From Gammaproteobacteria bacterium UBA7376 (GTDB taxonomy: Bacteria; Pseudomonadota; Gammaproteobacteria; Pseudomonadales; Azotimanducaceae), in assembly GCA_002470275.1 (NCBI GenBank), contig DKNY01000068.1, positions 14,675 through 78,674 of the forward strand: a DNA stretch of 64,000 nt, written 5' to 3'. The notes under the pieces are model-generated. The model was not told where the DNA came from and searched no databases. It saw only the letters and a list, made by a program, of their open reading frames with translations. A program made the translations under genes and the position numbers. Below, piece by piece: positions 9,173-17,285 of this stretch (positions are counted from its first letter, which is position 1; each line of letters begins with the position of its first letter).

Positions 9173-9977
9173 TACGAATAGGGATAGTCTGGGGAATACC
9201 TTTCTTATTGCGGTGGCCTTGTGCTTGGTCTGCTCCGTTGTCGTCTCAAGCCTGGCGGTGATGCTTAAGCCGATCCAGCAAGAGAATAAGATCCTCGATC
9301 AGAAGAAAAATATTTTACGCGCGGCGGGTATGCTCGCTGCTGATAGCGTGGTGGGGCCCGAGGGCGAATCCGTGGATGAGCTGTTCTCCGAGTTTACGGT
9401 CAGGGCGGTAAATCTGGATACCGGAGAATACGTCGACGATGCCGTAGACGTCGCTAGCTACGATCCGATCAAGGCGGCAGGCAGCCCTAGCCAATCGGTC
9501 TCTCTTGGGACAGAAGAAGACATAGCGACCTTACGCCGGCGGGAAAATATCTCGCTGGTTTATCTAAAAACGGGTCCCACGGGCTTGGAGAAGCTGGTGA
9601 TCCCCGTTCGGGGATATGGTCTCTGGGGTACCCTTTACGGATACCTGGCTCTGGATAGCGATCTAAATACCATTACGGGCCTGGGCTTTTATAACCATAA
9701 AGAAACGCCGGGACTCGGTGGCGAGGTAGATAACGGGAACTGGAAGGCCGCGTGGCGAGGGGTGAGACTGTTTGATGAAAACGGGAAGCCTGCGGTTCGC
9801 CTGGTTAAGCAGCGTTCTCCTGCCAGCAGCGTGGCGGCAAGTTACGAGGTGGACGCGCTGAGTGGGGCAACCTTTACCACTCGCGGGGTACAGAATCTGG
9901 TGAACTTTTGGGCGGGTGAAGGGGGTTTTGGTCCCTACATTGAGCGTCTCAAGATCAACGGCCTGGCAAGGGGGTAG
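9165..9977 (+). CDS. nqrC: Na+-translocating NADH:quinone reductase subunit C
   Basis: 270 residues with one N-terminal membrane helix ([20 protein letters not shown]) and a periplasmic FMN-binding domain. The canonical ApbE target SGATFT is present near the C-terminus, with Thr238 as the expected phosphoester-linked FMN site. The start is GTG 9165, which overlaps the nqrB stop and follows ACGGAGG at 9151-9157. Earlier in-frame codons lie within nqrB. Covalent flavin attachment requires an ApbE transferase, which I do not find in this window. Confidence 0.96.
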   Translation: MASTNRDSLGNTFLIAVALCLVCSVVVSSLAVMLKPIQQENKILDQKKNILRAAGMLAADSVVGPEGESVDELFSEFTVRAVNLDTGEYVDDAVDVASYDPIKAAGSPSQSVSLGTEEDIATLRRRENISLVYLKTGPTGLEKLVIPVRGYGLWGTLYGYLALDSDLNTITGLGFYNHKETPGLGGEVDNGNWKAAWRGVRLFDENGKPAVRLVKQRSPASSVAASYEVDALSGATFTTRGVQNLVNFWAGEGGFGPYIERLKINGLARG

Positions 9978-9980
9978 AGC

Positions 9981-10643
9981 ATGGCCACGCAGAAAGAAGT
10001 TCTGATCGATCCGATTTTCAACAACAATCCTATAGCGCTTCAGGTACTGGGCATCTGCTCGGCTCTGGCCGTAACGATTAATATGGCCACCACCCTGGTC
10101 ATGTGTGCTGCCGTGATTTTCGTCTGTACCCTGTCAAACCTCGCCGTTTCTTTGGTGCGCAACCACGTGCCCACCAATATCAGGATCATCGTCCAGATGA
10201 CGATCATTTCCTCCTTGGTGATCGTGGTCGATCAGGTGCTGCAGGCTGTTGCCTACGATATCTCTAAAAGCCTTTCGGTTTTCGTGGGTCTTATCATCAC
10301 CAACTGCATCGTGATGGGCCGAGCAGAGGCCTTTGCTATGCAGAATGGACCCTGGCTGTCGGCGCTTGACGGGTTTGGCAACGCGCTGGGCTACAGCGTC
10401 ATTCTGATCGGCGTTGCCCTGATCCGAGAGCCTCTTGGATCGGGCACATTGTTGGGGTATGAAATTATTCCAACCATCGCCAACGGGGGTTGGTACCTGC
10501 CCAACGGGTTGTTACTGCTCGCGCCAAGCGCGTTTTTCATTATTGGCCTCTTTATCTGGGCCATCAGGGCATGGAAAACCGAGCAGGTGGAAGAAGCCGA
10601 ATATGAAATAGCGCCGAATACCCAGTACGAGAGGGCCCTTTAG
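9981..10643 (+). CDS. nqrD: Na+-translocating NADH:quinone reductase subunit D
   Basis: 220 residues, six predicted membrane helices, homologous to RnfE. NqrD and NqrE form an inverted pair of membrane halves around an Fe site in the known NQR structure; the half-helix signature here is [19 protein letters not shown], with the conserved Cys. It starts three bases after the nqrC stop and its last base is shared with the first base of the nqrE start codon, so the operon is translationally coupled. Confidence 0.96.
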   Translation: MATQKEVLIDPIFNNNPIALQVLGICSALAVTINMATTLVMCAAVIFVCTLSNLAVSLVRNHVPTNIRIIVQMTIISSLVIVVDQVLQAVAYDISKSLSVFVGLIITNCIVMGRAEAFAMQNGPWLSALDGFGNALGYSVILIGVALIREPLGSGTLLGYEIIPTIANGGWYLPNGLLLLAPSAFFIIGLFIWAIRAWKTEQVEEAEYEIAPNTQYERAL

Positions 10644-11251
10644 TGGAACATTACCTAGGTATCTTCGTGCGAGCGGTATTCATCGAGAATATGGCGCTAA
10701 CCTTTTTTCTGGGCATGTGCACCTTTATCGCGATCTCTAAGAAAATCTCCACCGCCATTGGGCTGGGGGTGGCTGTGGTGGTGGTGCTGGCGATCACGGT
10801 GCCCGTTAATAACCTGATTTTTAATTTGCTCCTCAGAGAAGGGGCTCTGGCCTGGGCCGGCTTCCCGGACGTGGACCTCAGTTTTCTGGGCCTCCTGTCC
10901 TACATCGGGGTCATAGCCGCCATGGTTCAAATACTTGAAATGGTGTTAGATAAATACGTCCCCGCGCTATACAACGCACTGGGTGTCTTTCTGCCCCTAA
11001 TCACCGTGAACTGCGCAATTTTAGGCGCCTCGCTGATGATGATCGACCAGGATCAGACTTTCGGCGAAAGCGTTGTCTTCGGTCTTGGCGCGGGTGTGGG
11101 TTGGGCGTTGGCGATAACCGCCCTGGCGGGCGTCCGCGAGAAGCTCAAGTACAGCGATGTGCCAGAAGGGCTGCGCGGTCTTGGCATCACCTTTATTTCT
11201 GTGGGATTGATCAGCATGTGCTTTATGTCGTTCGGCGGCATTGATATTTAG
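10643..11251 (+). CDS. nqrE: Na+-translocating NADH:quinone reductase subunit E
   Basis: 202 residues, six predicted membrane helices, homologous to RnfA. The matching half-helix signature [17 protein letters not shown] carries the Cys that pairs with the one in NqrD to hold the membrane iron centre. It begins with GTG overlapping the nqrD TAG by one base. The length is standard and no key segment is missing. The gap to nqrF is 15 bases and carries a GTTTAGGAGACAA ribosome site. Confidence 0.96.
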   Translation: MEHYLGIFVRAVFIENMALTFFLGMCTFIAISKKISTAIGLGVAVVVVLAITVPVNNLIFNLLLREGALAWAGFPDVDLSFLGLLSYIGVIAAMVQILEMVLDKYVPALYNALGVFLPLITVNCAILGASLMMIDQDQTFGESVVFGLGAGVGWALAITALAGVREKLKYSDVPEGLRGLGITFISVGLISMCFMSFGGIDI

Positions 11252-11266
11252 CGTTTAGGAGACAAT

Positions 11267-12499
11267 ATGTTGGATACAACGGTTTTGCTCGGAGTGGTCA
11301 TGTTTACCGTAACGGTAGTGGCTCTGGTGGCAATGATCTTGTTTGCTCGTTCGCGCCTCGTGAGTTCAGGAAACGTGACTATTCTCATCAATGACGACCC
11401 AGAGAAGGCCATCGAAGTACCGGCCGGAGGGAAGCTATTGGGCACGTTAGCCGCACAGGGGGTATTTCTGGCCAGTGCGTGTGGTGGCGGAGGAACCTGT
11501 GCTCAATGCCGGTGCCGCGTCCTGGAGGGCGGCGGCAGTATCCTGGCCACCGAAGAGGGGCACTTCAATCGCGGTGAAATTTCCGATAGCTGGCGTCTTT
11601 CCTGCCAGGTTGCAGTGAAGCAGGACCTCAAAATCGAGGTGCCAGACGACGCCCTGGGCGTGCAACGCTGGGAATGCGAGGTGACCTCAAATCCTAACGT
11701 TGCTTCGATGATCAAAGAGCTGAATTTAAAGCTGCCGGAGGGCGCGGACGTTGCTTTTCGTGCCGGCGGCTATGTCCAGCTAGAAATCCCCCCCTATAAA
11801 ATGTCCTGGTCGAGCATAGACGTGCAGGAGGAGTACCGAGAAGACTGGGATAAGTTTAACTTCTGGGACCTGGAATCCGATGTAAAAGAAACCACGATTC
11901 GCGCCTATTCCATGGCCAATTATCCAGAAGAGCGAGGCATCCTTAAGTTCAATATTCGGGTATCGCCTCCACCTCCTCGAATGAACCATCTGCCCCCTGG
12001 CGCAATGACCTCGTATATCGCGAACCTCAAGCCCGGGGACAAGGTAACGGTCTTCGGGCCTTATGGGGACTTCTTTGTTAAGGATACGCCTGCAGAGAAA
12101 ATCTGGATCGGTGGCGGTGCAGGCATGGCCCCACTTCGCTCGCATATTTTTGATGAGCTAAAGCGCAAGGGAACCCAAACCAAGATGAGCTACTGGTATG
12201 GCGCTCGATCTTTGCGGGAGATGTTCTATACCGAAGAGTTTGAAGAGCTTGCTGCGAAGAATGAGAACTTCGATTTCCATGTGGCGCTATCGGACCCCTT
12301 AGAAGAGGATAACTGGGACGGTTATACCGGCTTCATCCATAACGTGGTCTTTGAAAACTATCTTAAAAACCATCCATCGCCTGAAGATTGTGAGTTCTAC
12401 ATGTGTGGCCCGCCAATGATGGCTCAGGCTGTTCAGAACATGCTCGAAGATTTGGGTGTTGAGCCTGAAAACATTGCCTTTGACGACTTTGGCGGTTAG
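11267..12499 (+). CDS. nqrF: Na+-translocating NADH:quinone reductase subunit F
   Basis: 410 residues. It is the electron-entry subunit: one N-terminal membrane helix, a 2Fe-2S ferredoxin domain with ligands Cys72, Cys78, Cys81 ([10 protein letters not shown]) and Cys113, an FAD-binding domain with [11 protein letters not shown], and an NADH-binding domain with [12 protein letters not shown] and YMCGPPMM. Length and cofactor motifs are complete. It is the last gene of the nqr operon; the usual followers apbE and nqrM are absent and an EamA transporter comes next. Confidence 0.97.
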   Translation: MLDTTVLLGVVMFTVTVVALVAMILFARSRLVSSGNVTILINDDPEKAIEVPAGGKLLGTLAAQGVFLASACGGGGTCAQCRCRVLEGGGSILATEEGHFNRGEISDSWRLSCQVAVKQDLKIEVPDDALGVQRWECEVTSNPNVASMIKELNLKLPEGADVAFRAGGYVQLEIPPYKMSWSSIDVQEEYREDWDKFNFWDLESDVKETTIRAYSMANYPEERGILKFNIRVSPPPPRMNHLPPGAMTSYIANLKPGDKVTVFGPYGDFFVKDTPAEKIWIGGGAGMAPLRSHIFDELKRKGTQTKMSYWYGARSLREMFYTEEFEELAAKNENFDFHVALSDPLEEDNWDGYTGFIHNVVFENYLKNHPSPEDCEFYMCGPPMMAQAVQNMLEDLGVEPENIAFDDFGG

Positions 12500-12553
12500 C
12501 GCAGGCGCCTAGCCGCGCCTTGGGGTCAACGCTGCCTGGGCCGGGAGCATTCT

Positions 12554-13456
12554 TTGGCTAACATCTTGCTTCTGGTGACGGCGGTGATATGGGGCTTCGG
12601 CTTCGTGGCGCAGATCTTGGGCATGACGCACCTGGGGCCCTTTGCCTTTATCGGTCTAAGGTTCTTATTGGGGGCGGCAAGCCTTCTGCCCGTTATCTGG
12701 TGGATGTGGTCCCGCCTCAATCTCTCAGCAGATCAGCACGAATCTCTTTTTTGGGGCTCCCTCACGCTAGGCATCGTTCTATTTTGTGCCTCTGCCTTTC
12801 AGCAGGTCGGCCTGCTCTATACAACGGCATCGAATGCGGGTTTTATAACCGGGCTGTATATGGTCTTTGTGCCGGTTATGGGCATCGCTCTGGGCATCAA
12901 AACTGGGCGAATGACCTGGTTGGGCGGCGCGTTGGCTGCCGTCGGGCTGGTGCTCTTGGGGTTCAATGAGTCTTACCGTCTTGGTTATGGGGACGCCTTA
13001 CAGCTGCTGGGTGCAGTTGTTTGGGCAGTGCATATTCTGGTGATCGATCACTTTGCACGTCGGGTCTCTGGGCTGTTACTGGCCGTGGGACAATTCTTGG
13101 TGTGTGGCACTCTGGGTCTGTTTGTGTCCCTAACGCTGACCGACGAAGTGACGACCTCCGTTGGGATCATCAACGCTGCGCCCACCCTGGCCTATGCCGG
13201 TATCCTGACGGTTGGTGTCGCCTATACCCTGCAGGTTATTGCACAGGCGGATGCCAACCCTTCCCATGCGGCTATTATCCTCAGTCTCGAGGCAGTTTTC
13301 GGTGCCCTCGGGGGCTATTTGATTCTGGATGAATGGCTGACGCCCCGGCAGATGTTCGGCTGTGCCCTGATGCTGGGGGGGATGATTATGTCCCAACTCG
13401 CTCATCAGGATGCCCAGCCCGAGCTATGCAAAGACGGTGACCGCACCCACGCTTAG
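12554..13456 (+). CDS. EamA/DMT-family transporter
   Basis: 300 residues with about ten hydrophobic helices in two homologous halves, as in the drug/metabolite transporter (EamA, formerly DUF6) family. Typical pieces are AVIWGFGFVAQILGM at the N-terminus and an AAIILSLEAVFGALGGYLIL repeat in the second half. The start is a TTG at 12554 behind GGGAG. The substrate cannot be told from sequence; exporters of amino acids or other metabolites are common in the family. It lies 54 bases after nqrF and could be read with it. It is convergent with the selenoprotein gene, 27 bases away. Confidence 0.85.
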   Translation: MANILLLVTAVIWGFGFVAQILGMTHLGPFAFIGLRFLLGAASLLPVIWWMWSRLNLSADQHESLFWGSLTLGIVLFCASAFQQVGLLYTTASNAGFITGLYMVFVPVMGIALGIKTGRMTWLGGALAAVGLVLLGFNESYRLGYGDALQLLGAVVWAVHILVIDHFARRVSGLLLAVGQFLVCGTLGLFVSLTLTDEVTTSVGIINAAPTLAYAGILTVGVAYTLQVIAQADANPSHAAIILSLEAVFGALGGYLILDEWLTPRQMFGCALMLGGMIMSQLAHQDAQPELCKDGDRTHA

Positions 13457-13483
13457 GAGGCCGGACCGTCAGGTGATGCTCGG

Positions 13484-14365
13484 CTAGTCCAGGAACCGGC
13501 AGGTAGGACAGGATGGGGAAGCCACAGTGGCATCCTCTGAAAACTGGTACTGGGGGAACGCATGCCGCTCAAGGCGATCGTCCTGGGTCATGGCGTTCTC
13601 TTTCCAGCCGGGTCCCTCGGGCCATGCCAGGGGGAGGTCCCAAATGTCACCGCTCCTGTTCATTTCCTCGAGGGCTCTCAGCGCAGTCTTCAGAATCATC
13701 TGTTGTTCTGTGCAGTGATGGGCTCTGCCTGCGGTTTGGCCTAGGGGGTAGTCGATGAAGAGCGTTCTTGGCGGCATCACAGCAGCAGATATGGTTCTGG
13801 CGCTGGAAAGACAGACCGTGGGGATGCCCTGGCTCTCCAAGTTCCGTGCGATCAGTCCGACGGACTGATGGCAGACGGGTCAGACCGGTACAAGAATGGC
13901 CAGGTCTACCTCGTCCTGAATCAGAGTTGCGGTCAACGCGGGTGCCAAGGTTTCGGTCACGCGTCGGCTGGAGTAGATACCGCCCATAAGCGTATAGACC
14001 GTCAAGTCAGCGATTGTGCCCTCTGTCTGCAGGTGTCTAAGGGGTTCCAGTGGCAGAACACAATTGATGTCTTGACGGGCTGAGGTCATATCATAGGCGA
14101 AATGCGTGACCCTGAGATCAGCTATGGACGTATTCGGGTCAATGATCCGAAAACTGATGTCGTCCTTATGGTGAAAGGCAATCTGCCCACGAGCATATAT
14201 TCCGCCAGAACCGATGAGCGCCACTCGGCATTCTTTTCCAGGTTTGGTGGATACGGCAAGGGGTACGGCGCTGTCGCTTCTTACCCAGCCGTAGGGCGGG
14301 TAGCTAAGAGATTCGTAAAGTGTGCGCGTACGCTCGATATAGTCGACCGGCTGGTTCAGGGACAA
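13484..14365 (-). CDS. GrdB-family selenoprotein (glycine/sarcosine/betaine reductase B-like), Sec at codon 162
   Basis: Two ORF halves in one frame are separated only by a TGA at 13880-13882. Reading it as selenocysteine gives 293 residues. The upstream half ends DLAILVPV and the downstream half continues UPVCHQSVGLIAR, so the UGA sits in a U-x-x-C redox motif (162-165), the site expected in this family. Other visible features: YESLSYPPYGWV and ALIGSGGIYARGQIAFHHKDD near the N-terminus, MGGIYSSRRV, and a C-terminal CPTC (286-289). A SECIS-like hairpin follows the UGA directly. The start is probably TTG 14365 with a weak ribosome site; the frame closes at TAA 14390-14392. No grdA, grdC or other reductase genes are nearby and selABCD are not in the window. 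Substrate unknown. The alternative is a pseudogene with a nonsense mutation, but codon frame, motif position and hairpin argue against it. Confidence 0.87.
13844..13878 (-). promoter_or_regulatory. Candidate bacterial SECIS element
   Basis: On the minus strand, starting one base after the UGA at 13882-13880, the RNA can form CCG, TGC and ATCAGTCC paired with GGACTGAT, GCA and CGG: 14 base pairs broken by a 2-base bulge and one C/C mismatch, closed by the loop GTC. The 8-bp top stem is perfect (13851-13869). The loop starts 19 bases after the UGA and its first base is G. This fits known rules for bacterial SECIS elements: a hairpin directly downstream in the coding region, a small apical loop with an early G, and a loop distance of roughly 16-37 bases. 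SelB would bind it to insert selenocysteine. Confidence 0.82.
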
Positions 14366-14463
14366 CGGGCATTCCGGTAGGTGAGTTGATTAAATTGGAA
14401 CACAATCTGTGATCGGTGTCCCGAGCACTTTGAGCGCATTTTTGGCGGGGGAGGGCTGCAGAC

Positions 14464-14685
14464 TTAAGCAGCGTAGACGAGGTCGGCCAGATTATGGGGG
14501 CGTCGGCCCAGGGCATCTTCACCGGCAAGGGTTTGTGCCAAAATTGCCTGAGCCATGGGCTCGCAGCGTCCGCAGCCGGTGCTGACGGCAAGCTGACTCT
14601 GAACCTGACTAAACGTCTTTGCGCCAGATTGCACGGCATCTGAGATGTCTTGATCGGTCACAGCATTGCACAGGCAGATATACAT
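14464..14685 (-). CDS. bfd: Bacterioferritin-associated ferredoxin Bfd
   Basis: 73 residues beginning MYICLCNAVTD. It is a BFD-like 2Fe-2S protein with ligands in CLC near the N-terminus and GCGRC about 40 residues later. Bfd delivers electrons to bacterioferritin to release stored iron. ATG 14685 follows AAGGGG; a GTG three codons upstream is less likely. It diverges from bfr across a 207-base region with Fur-box-like sites, matching induction under iron limitation. The C-terminal extension of about 20 residues after the core is not unusual. The selenoprotein gene follows on the same strand after 98 bases. Confidence 0.93.
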   Translation of the reverse strand: MYICLCNAVTDQDISDAVQSGAKTFSQVQSQLAVSTGCGRCEPMAQAILAQTLAGEDALGRRPHNLADLVYAA

Positions 14686-14719
14686 TGAGCACACCCCTTT
14701 TTAGAGATGGTATTCTAAA

Positions 14720-14734
14720 TGCAAATCATTCTCG
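14720..14734. promoter_or_regulatory. Weaker Fur-box-like site upstream of bfd
   Basis: Read on the minus strand, CGAGAATGATTTGCA agrees with the 7-1-7 Fur consensus TGATAATnATTATCA at 10 of 14 positions. It lies 35-49 bases before the bfd start, where a repressor could block bfd transcription. Assigned by eye. Confidence 0.5.
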
Positions 14735-14776
14735 GTAGCAATACGTTTTTCACAATGAGACCCGTTTTTGCTTGGG

Positions 14777-14790
14777 AATAGCATGCTATT
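14777..14790. promoter_or_regulatory. Perfect 14-bp palindrome next to the Fur box
   Basis: AATAGCATGCTATT is fully self-complementary and shares its last base with the strong Fur-box-like site that follows. It may be a second operator in the bfd-bfr region. I do not recognise the cognate regulator. Confidence 0.4.
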
Positions 14791-14804
14791 GAGAATAATT
14801 ATCG
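14790..14804. promoter_or_regulatory. Strong Fur box between bfd and bfr
   Basis: TGAGAATAATTATCG matches the 7-1-7 Fur consensus TGATAATnATTATCA at 12 of 14 defined positions. It lies about 90 bases before bfr. The surrounding sequence is AT-rich, as in a promoter. Fe-Fur control of bfd and bfr is well established in related bacteria; which gene this site serves is inferred. Confidence 0.65.
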
Positions 14805-14892
14805 TTATAAATCAGTAAGTTACGGAAATTTTTGTTTGTCTTTGGGCGCGATTTTAGGCAACATCCTACTAACTCAACGCTAGGAAGAATGG

Positions 14893-15369
14893 ATGAAGTC
14901 TTTAGATCCTAAGGTCATCGAATGCCTTAACAAGGTGCTCAAAAACGAACTGACGGCCATCAACCAGTATTTCCTGCATTCAAAGATGCTGGATGATTGG
15001 GGCTTAAAGCGGCTCGGAAAATACGAAATGGGCGAGTCAGTGGACGAAATGAAGCACGCTGACGCGCTAATAGAGCGCATTCTCTTTCTAGACGGGCTGC
15101 CCAATCTTCAGGACTTAGGCAAGCTTATGATCGGCCAGAATGTGAGAGAGATCCTGGAATGCGATCTTGCCCTGGAAATGATTGCACTGCCTGACCTTCG
15201 AGAGGGCGTTGCTCACTGTGAGGGATGCCAGGACTTCGTAACCCGACAGCTACTTCGCGACATCTTGGCCTCCGAGGAAGAACATGTTGACTGGCTGGAA
15301 ACTCAGCTTCAGCTGATTGAAAAAACTGGGGTGGAGAACTACATTCAGTCTCAAATCGGGGACGGATAG
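14893..15369 (+). CDS. bfr: Bacterioferritin Bfr
   Basis: 158 residues, full length. Ferroxidase residues match the E. coli protein shifted by one: Glu19, Tyr26, Glu52, His55, Glu95, Glu128 and His131. The haem-binding Met is Met53 in the segment GESVDEMKHADAL. It therefore looks like a haem-binding, catalytically active subunit of the 24-mer iron store. The start ATG 14893 is preferred because AGGAAG lies seven to eight bases upstream; an ATG four bases earlier is in another frame. The divergent bfd gene encodes its electron donor. Confidence 0.95.
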   Translation: MKSLDPKVIECLNKVLKNELTAINQYFLHSKMLDDWGLKRLGKYEMGESVDEMKHADALIERILFLDGLPNLQDLGKLMIGQNVREILECDLALEMIALPDLREGVAHCEGCQDFVTRQLLRDILASEEEHVDWLETQLQLIEKTGVENYIQSQIGDG

Positions 15370-15376
15370 AGACTAA

Positions 15377-15751
15377 ATGAAATTGCGCATACTCGGCGAT
15401 TCGCTTCGGCTTCGACTGACCGTGAGCGAAACCGAAACCCTTGCCATAGGGGAGCGTGTGGCCGAGTGCACGCACTTCCCTGGCGGAGAAGAACTCAGGT
15501 ATTCACTTTGCCCGGGCGACGGTGGGGTGGAAGCGCGCTTTTCTCGGCTTGATGACCACTATGCGCTGAACGTCACGGTGCCGTCGACGCTGCTGAGGGC
15601 CTGGTCCAATTCAGAGGAGACCACCGTGGGCGGAGAAAGTGGCCTAGCGTCCGGGCCGCTGAGGCTGATGATAGAAAAAGACTTTGATTGTGTGCAGCCG
15701 CGTGCGGGCGAGGAACACCTAGACACCTTCCCAAATCCCAAACAGTGCTAG
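15377..15751 (+). CDS. DUF7009-like conserved protein of unknown function
   Basis: 124 residues starting MKLRILGDSLRLRLTVSE, with ERVAECTHFPGGEELRYSL in the middle and a Cys-containing tail. The opening and the predicted all-beta character match a small conserved family I know as DUF7009; no function is established. It starts seven bases after bfr and may be read with it. Its stop overlaps the stop of the convergent mobA gene. The neighbourhood suggests a link to metal or molybdenum metabolism, but that is only context. Confidence 0.65.
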   Translation: MKLRILGDSLRLRLTVSETETLAIGERVAECTHFPGGEELRYSLCPGDGGVEARFSRLDDHYALNVTVPSTLLRAWSNSEETTVGGESGLASGPLRLMIEKDFDCVQPRAGEEHLDTFPNPKQC

Positions 15752-16347
15752 GGGCTGGCTCGATACCAGTCCTCGGGACTGTTGATGTTTTGATAGTAAC
15801 GTGCATTTGCCGTTACGGATCCGTGAGCGGGCACAACCGCTGCGCCAATCTGTTTTAACCAAGCCTTTACGCTGTACTTTCCTTCCTCGAGATAACGCCT
15901 GAGGGAGGCGCTTGCCTGTTGGGGTAGGCAGCAGAGGAGGGGCTGGAGGCGCTGGCCGTCATGCAGCAGGGTCGCCTGTTCCGGATGGGTTGCCAGTAGG
16001 GGCTCATACCAACCCTGTGGTAGTAGGGGCATGTCTCCGGGGCAGACCAGCAGCCAGGGGCTGTCGAGCTGCCGAAGCGCAGCGTAAACGCCAGCCAAGG
16101 GTCCGAAAACCTGCAGATCGCATTCATCGTCTCCCACGACCTTGCCCCGCCTGGCATAGCGCTGGTGATTGCGGTTTGCGCTGATCAGTGTCGGCGTGTG
16201 CTTAGGTAGGGTGGCCAAGACATGATCTACCATGGGTTTTGATTGGCCCTCGCGGTTGAATTCCAACAGGGGCTTGTCGGCGTGGCCCAAGCGGCTGCCC
16301 TGGCCGCCGCAAAGCACCAGACAGCTCAGGTCTTCGGATGAGATCAT
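15748..16347 (-). CDS. mobA: Molybdenum cofactor guanylyltransferase MobA
   Basis: 199 residues from ATG 16347. MobA attaches GMP to molybdopterin to make the guanine dinucleotide form used by DMSO-reductase-family enzymes such as formate dehydrogenase and nitrate reductase. The nucleotide-binding signature LCGGQGSRLGHADKPLLEF is clear (usually LAGG; Cys here), followed by FGPLAGVYAAL and VCPGDMPLLP. The open frame extends 120 codons further upstream, but those residues do not resemble the family. Its tail end overlaps the end of the DUF7009-like gene. No molybdoenzyme structural gene is in the window. Confidence 0.9.
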   Translation of the reverse strand: MISSEDLSCLVLCGGQGSRLGHADKPLLEFNREGQSKPMVDHVLATLPKHTPTLISANRNHQRYARRGKVVGDDECDLQVFGPLAGVYAALRQLDSPWLLVCPGDMPLLPQGWYEPLLATHPEQATLLHDGQRLQPLLCCLPQQASASLRRYLEEGKYSVKAWLKQIGAAVVPAHGSVTANARYYQNINSPEDWYRASP

Positions 16348-16483
16348 GGATTCACTCTTCTCTGCATCAGCACAATTTAGCACTGTCTGGCCGCCTAGGC
16401 GCTGACTTGCGAAAGGCGACTCAGTTGCGCAGACTCTGGCGAAATTTTGTTTCAGCAGCCAATCGCATAGCCGAGGATCAACG

Positions 16484-17281
16484 ATGCCGTTTTTACGCCG
16501 CAGCCAAGAAGAACATGTACTCACGCTCACCATGTCCAGCCCGGAAACGAGGAATGCGCTGACCGGTCCCGAGCAGTTTGATGATATCGAGCAAACCTGC
16601 ACTGACATCAACAACGATATGTCCGTTCGCGCGGTGGTCTTGACCGGCGAGGGCTCTGCTTTCTGTGCTGGAGGAAACGTAAAGGATATGAGGGATCGTA
16701 CCGGCATGTTCAGTGGTGACCCCTTTGATCAGGCCGAGGCCTATCGGCATGGCATTCAACGGATTCCGCGGGCCGTTTACGCGCTCAACGTGCCTATAAT
16801 TGCAGCGGTGAACGGCCCCGCAGTGGGTGCCGGGTGCGACCTAGCAACCATGTGTGATATTCGCATCGCGAGCTCTCGAGCAATGTTTGCGGAGAGTTTC
16901 GCCAAACTAGGCCTGATCCCGGGAGACGGTGGCGCTTGGTTCCTGCCGCGCGTGGTGGGCCACTCCAATGCCAGCCTCATGGCCTTTACCGGAGAGCCGG
17001 TGCAGGCCGCAGACGCACTTAGCATGGGTTTGGTCTCGGAGGTGGTAGAACCCGAAGCCCTGGTGGCGCGCGCCCAGCAACTGGCAGCCGCTATTGCGGC
17101 GAATCCACCCCATGCCGTAAGGCTAACGAAACAGCTTCTGCGCGCAAGCCAAGGGGCTTCCTTGGATCAATTGCTGGATAAGTCTGCGTCTTTTCAAGCG
17201 GTCTGCCATGCGGAACCCGATCACATGGAGGCGATAGAGGCCTTCTTCGAGAAACGTCCCGGGAACTATAGGGCGACCTGA
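16484..17281 (+). CDS. Enoyl-CoA hydratase/isomerase (crotonase) family protein
   Basis: 265 residues. Crotonase fold with the oxyanion-hole segments FCAGGNVKDMRD and NGPAVGAGCDLATMCDIRIAS, and the region FAKLGLIPGDGGAWFLPRVVG. In hydratases two Glu residues serve as catalytic acid and base; here the second segment reads KLGLIPGDGG, with Asp or Gly near the usual Glu, so a specific reaction cannot be assigned. The family also includes isomerases, hydrolases and ligases. The start ATG 16484 follows AGGATCAACG. A likely role is acyl-CoA breakdown. Confidence 0.85.
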   Translation: MPFLRRSQEEHVLTLTMSSPETRNALTGPEQFDDIEQTCTDINNDMSVRAVVLTGEGSAFCAGGNVKDMRDRTGMFSGDPFDQAEAYRHGIQRIPRAVYALNVPIIAAVNGPAVGAGCDLATMCDIRIASSRAMFAESFAKLGLIPGDGGAWFLPRVVGHSNASLMAFTGEPVQAADALSMGLVSEVVEPEALVARAQQLAAAIAANPPHAVRLTKQLLRASQGASLDQLLDKSASFQAVCHAEPDHMEAIEAFFEKRPGNYRAT

Positions 17282-17285
17282 AGGG

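Noticed and set aside
13484-14365. The split gene read as a pseudogene with a nonsense mutation
   Set aside because: The stop is TGA exactly at the family's Sec/Cys position, the downstream 131 codons remain open and family-like, and a hairpin of SECIS type follows. No frameshift or other damage is visible.
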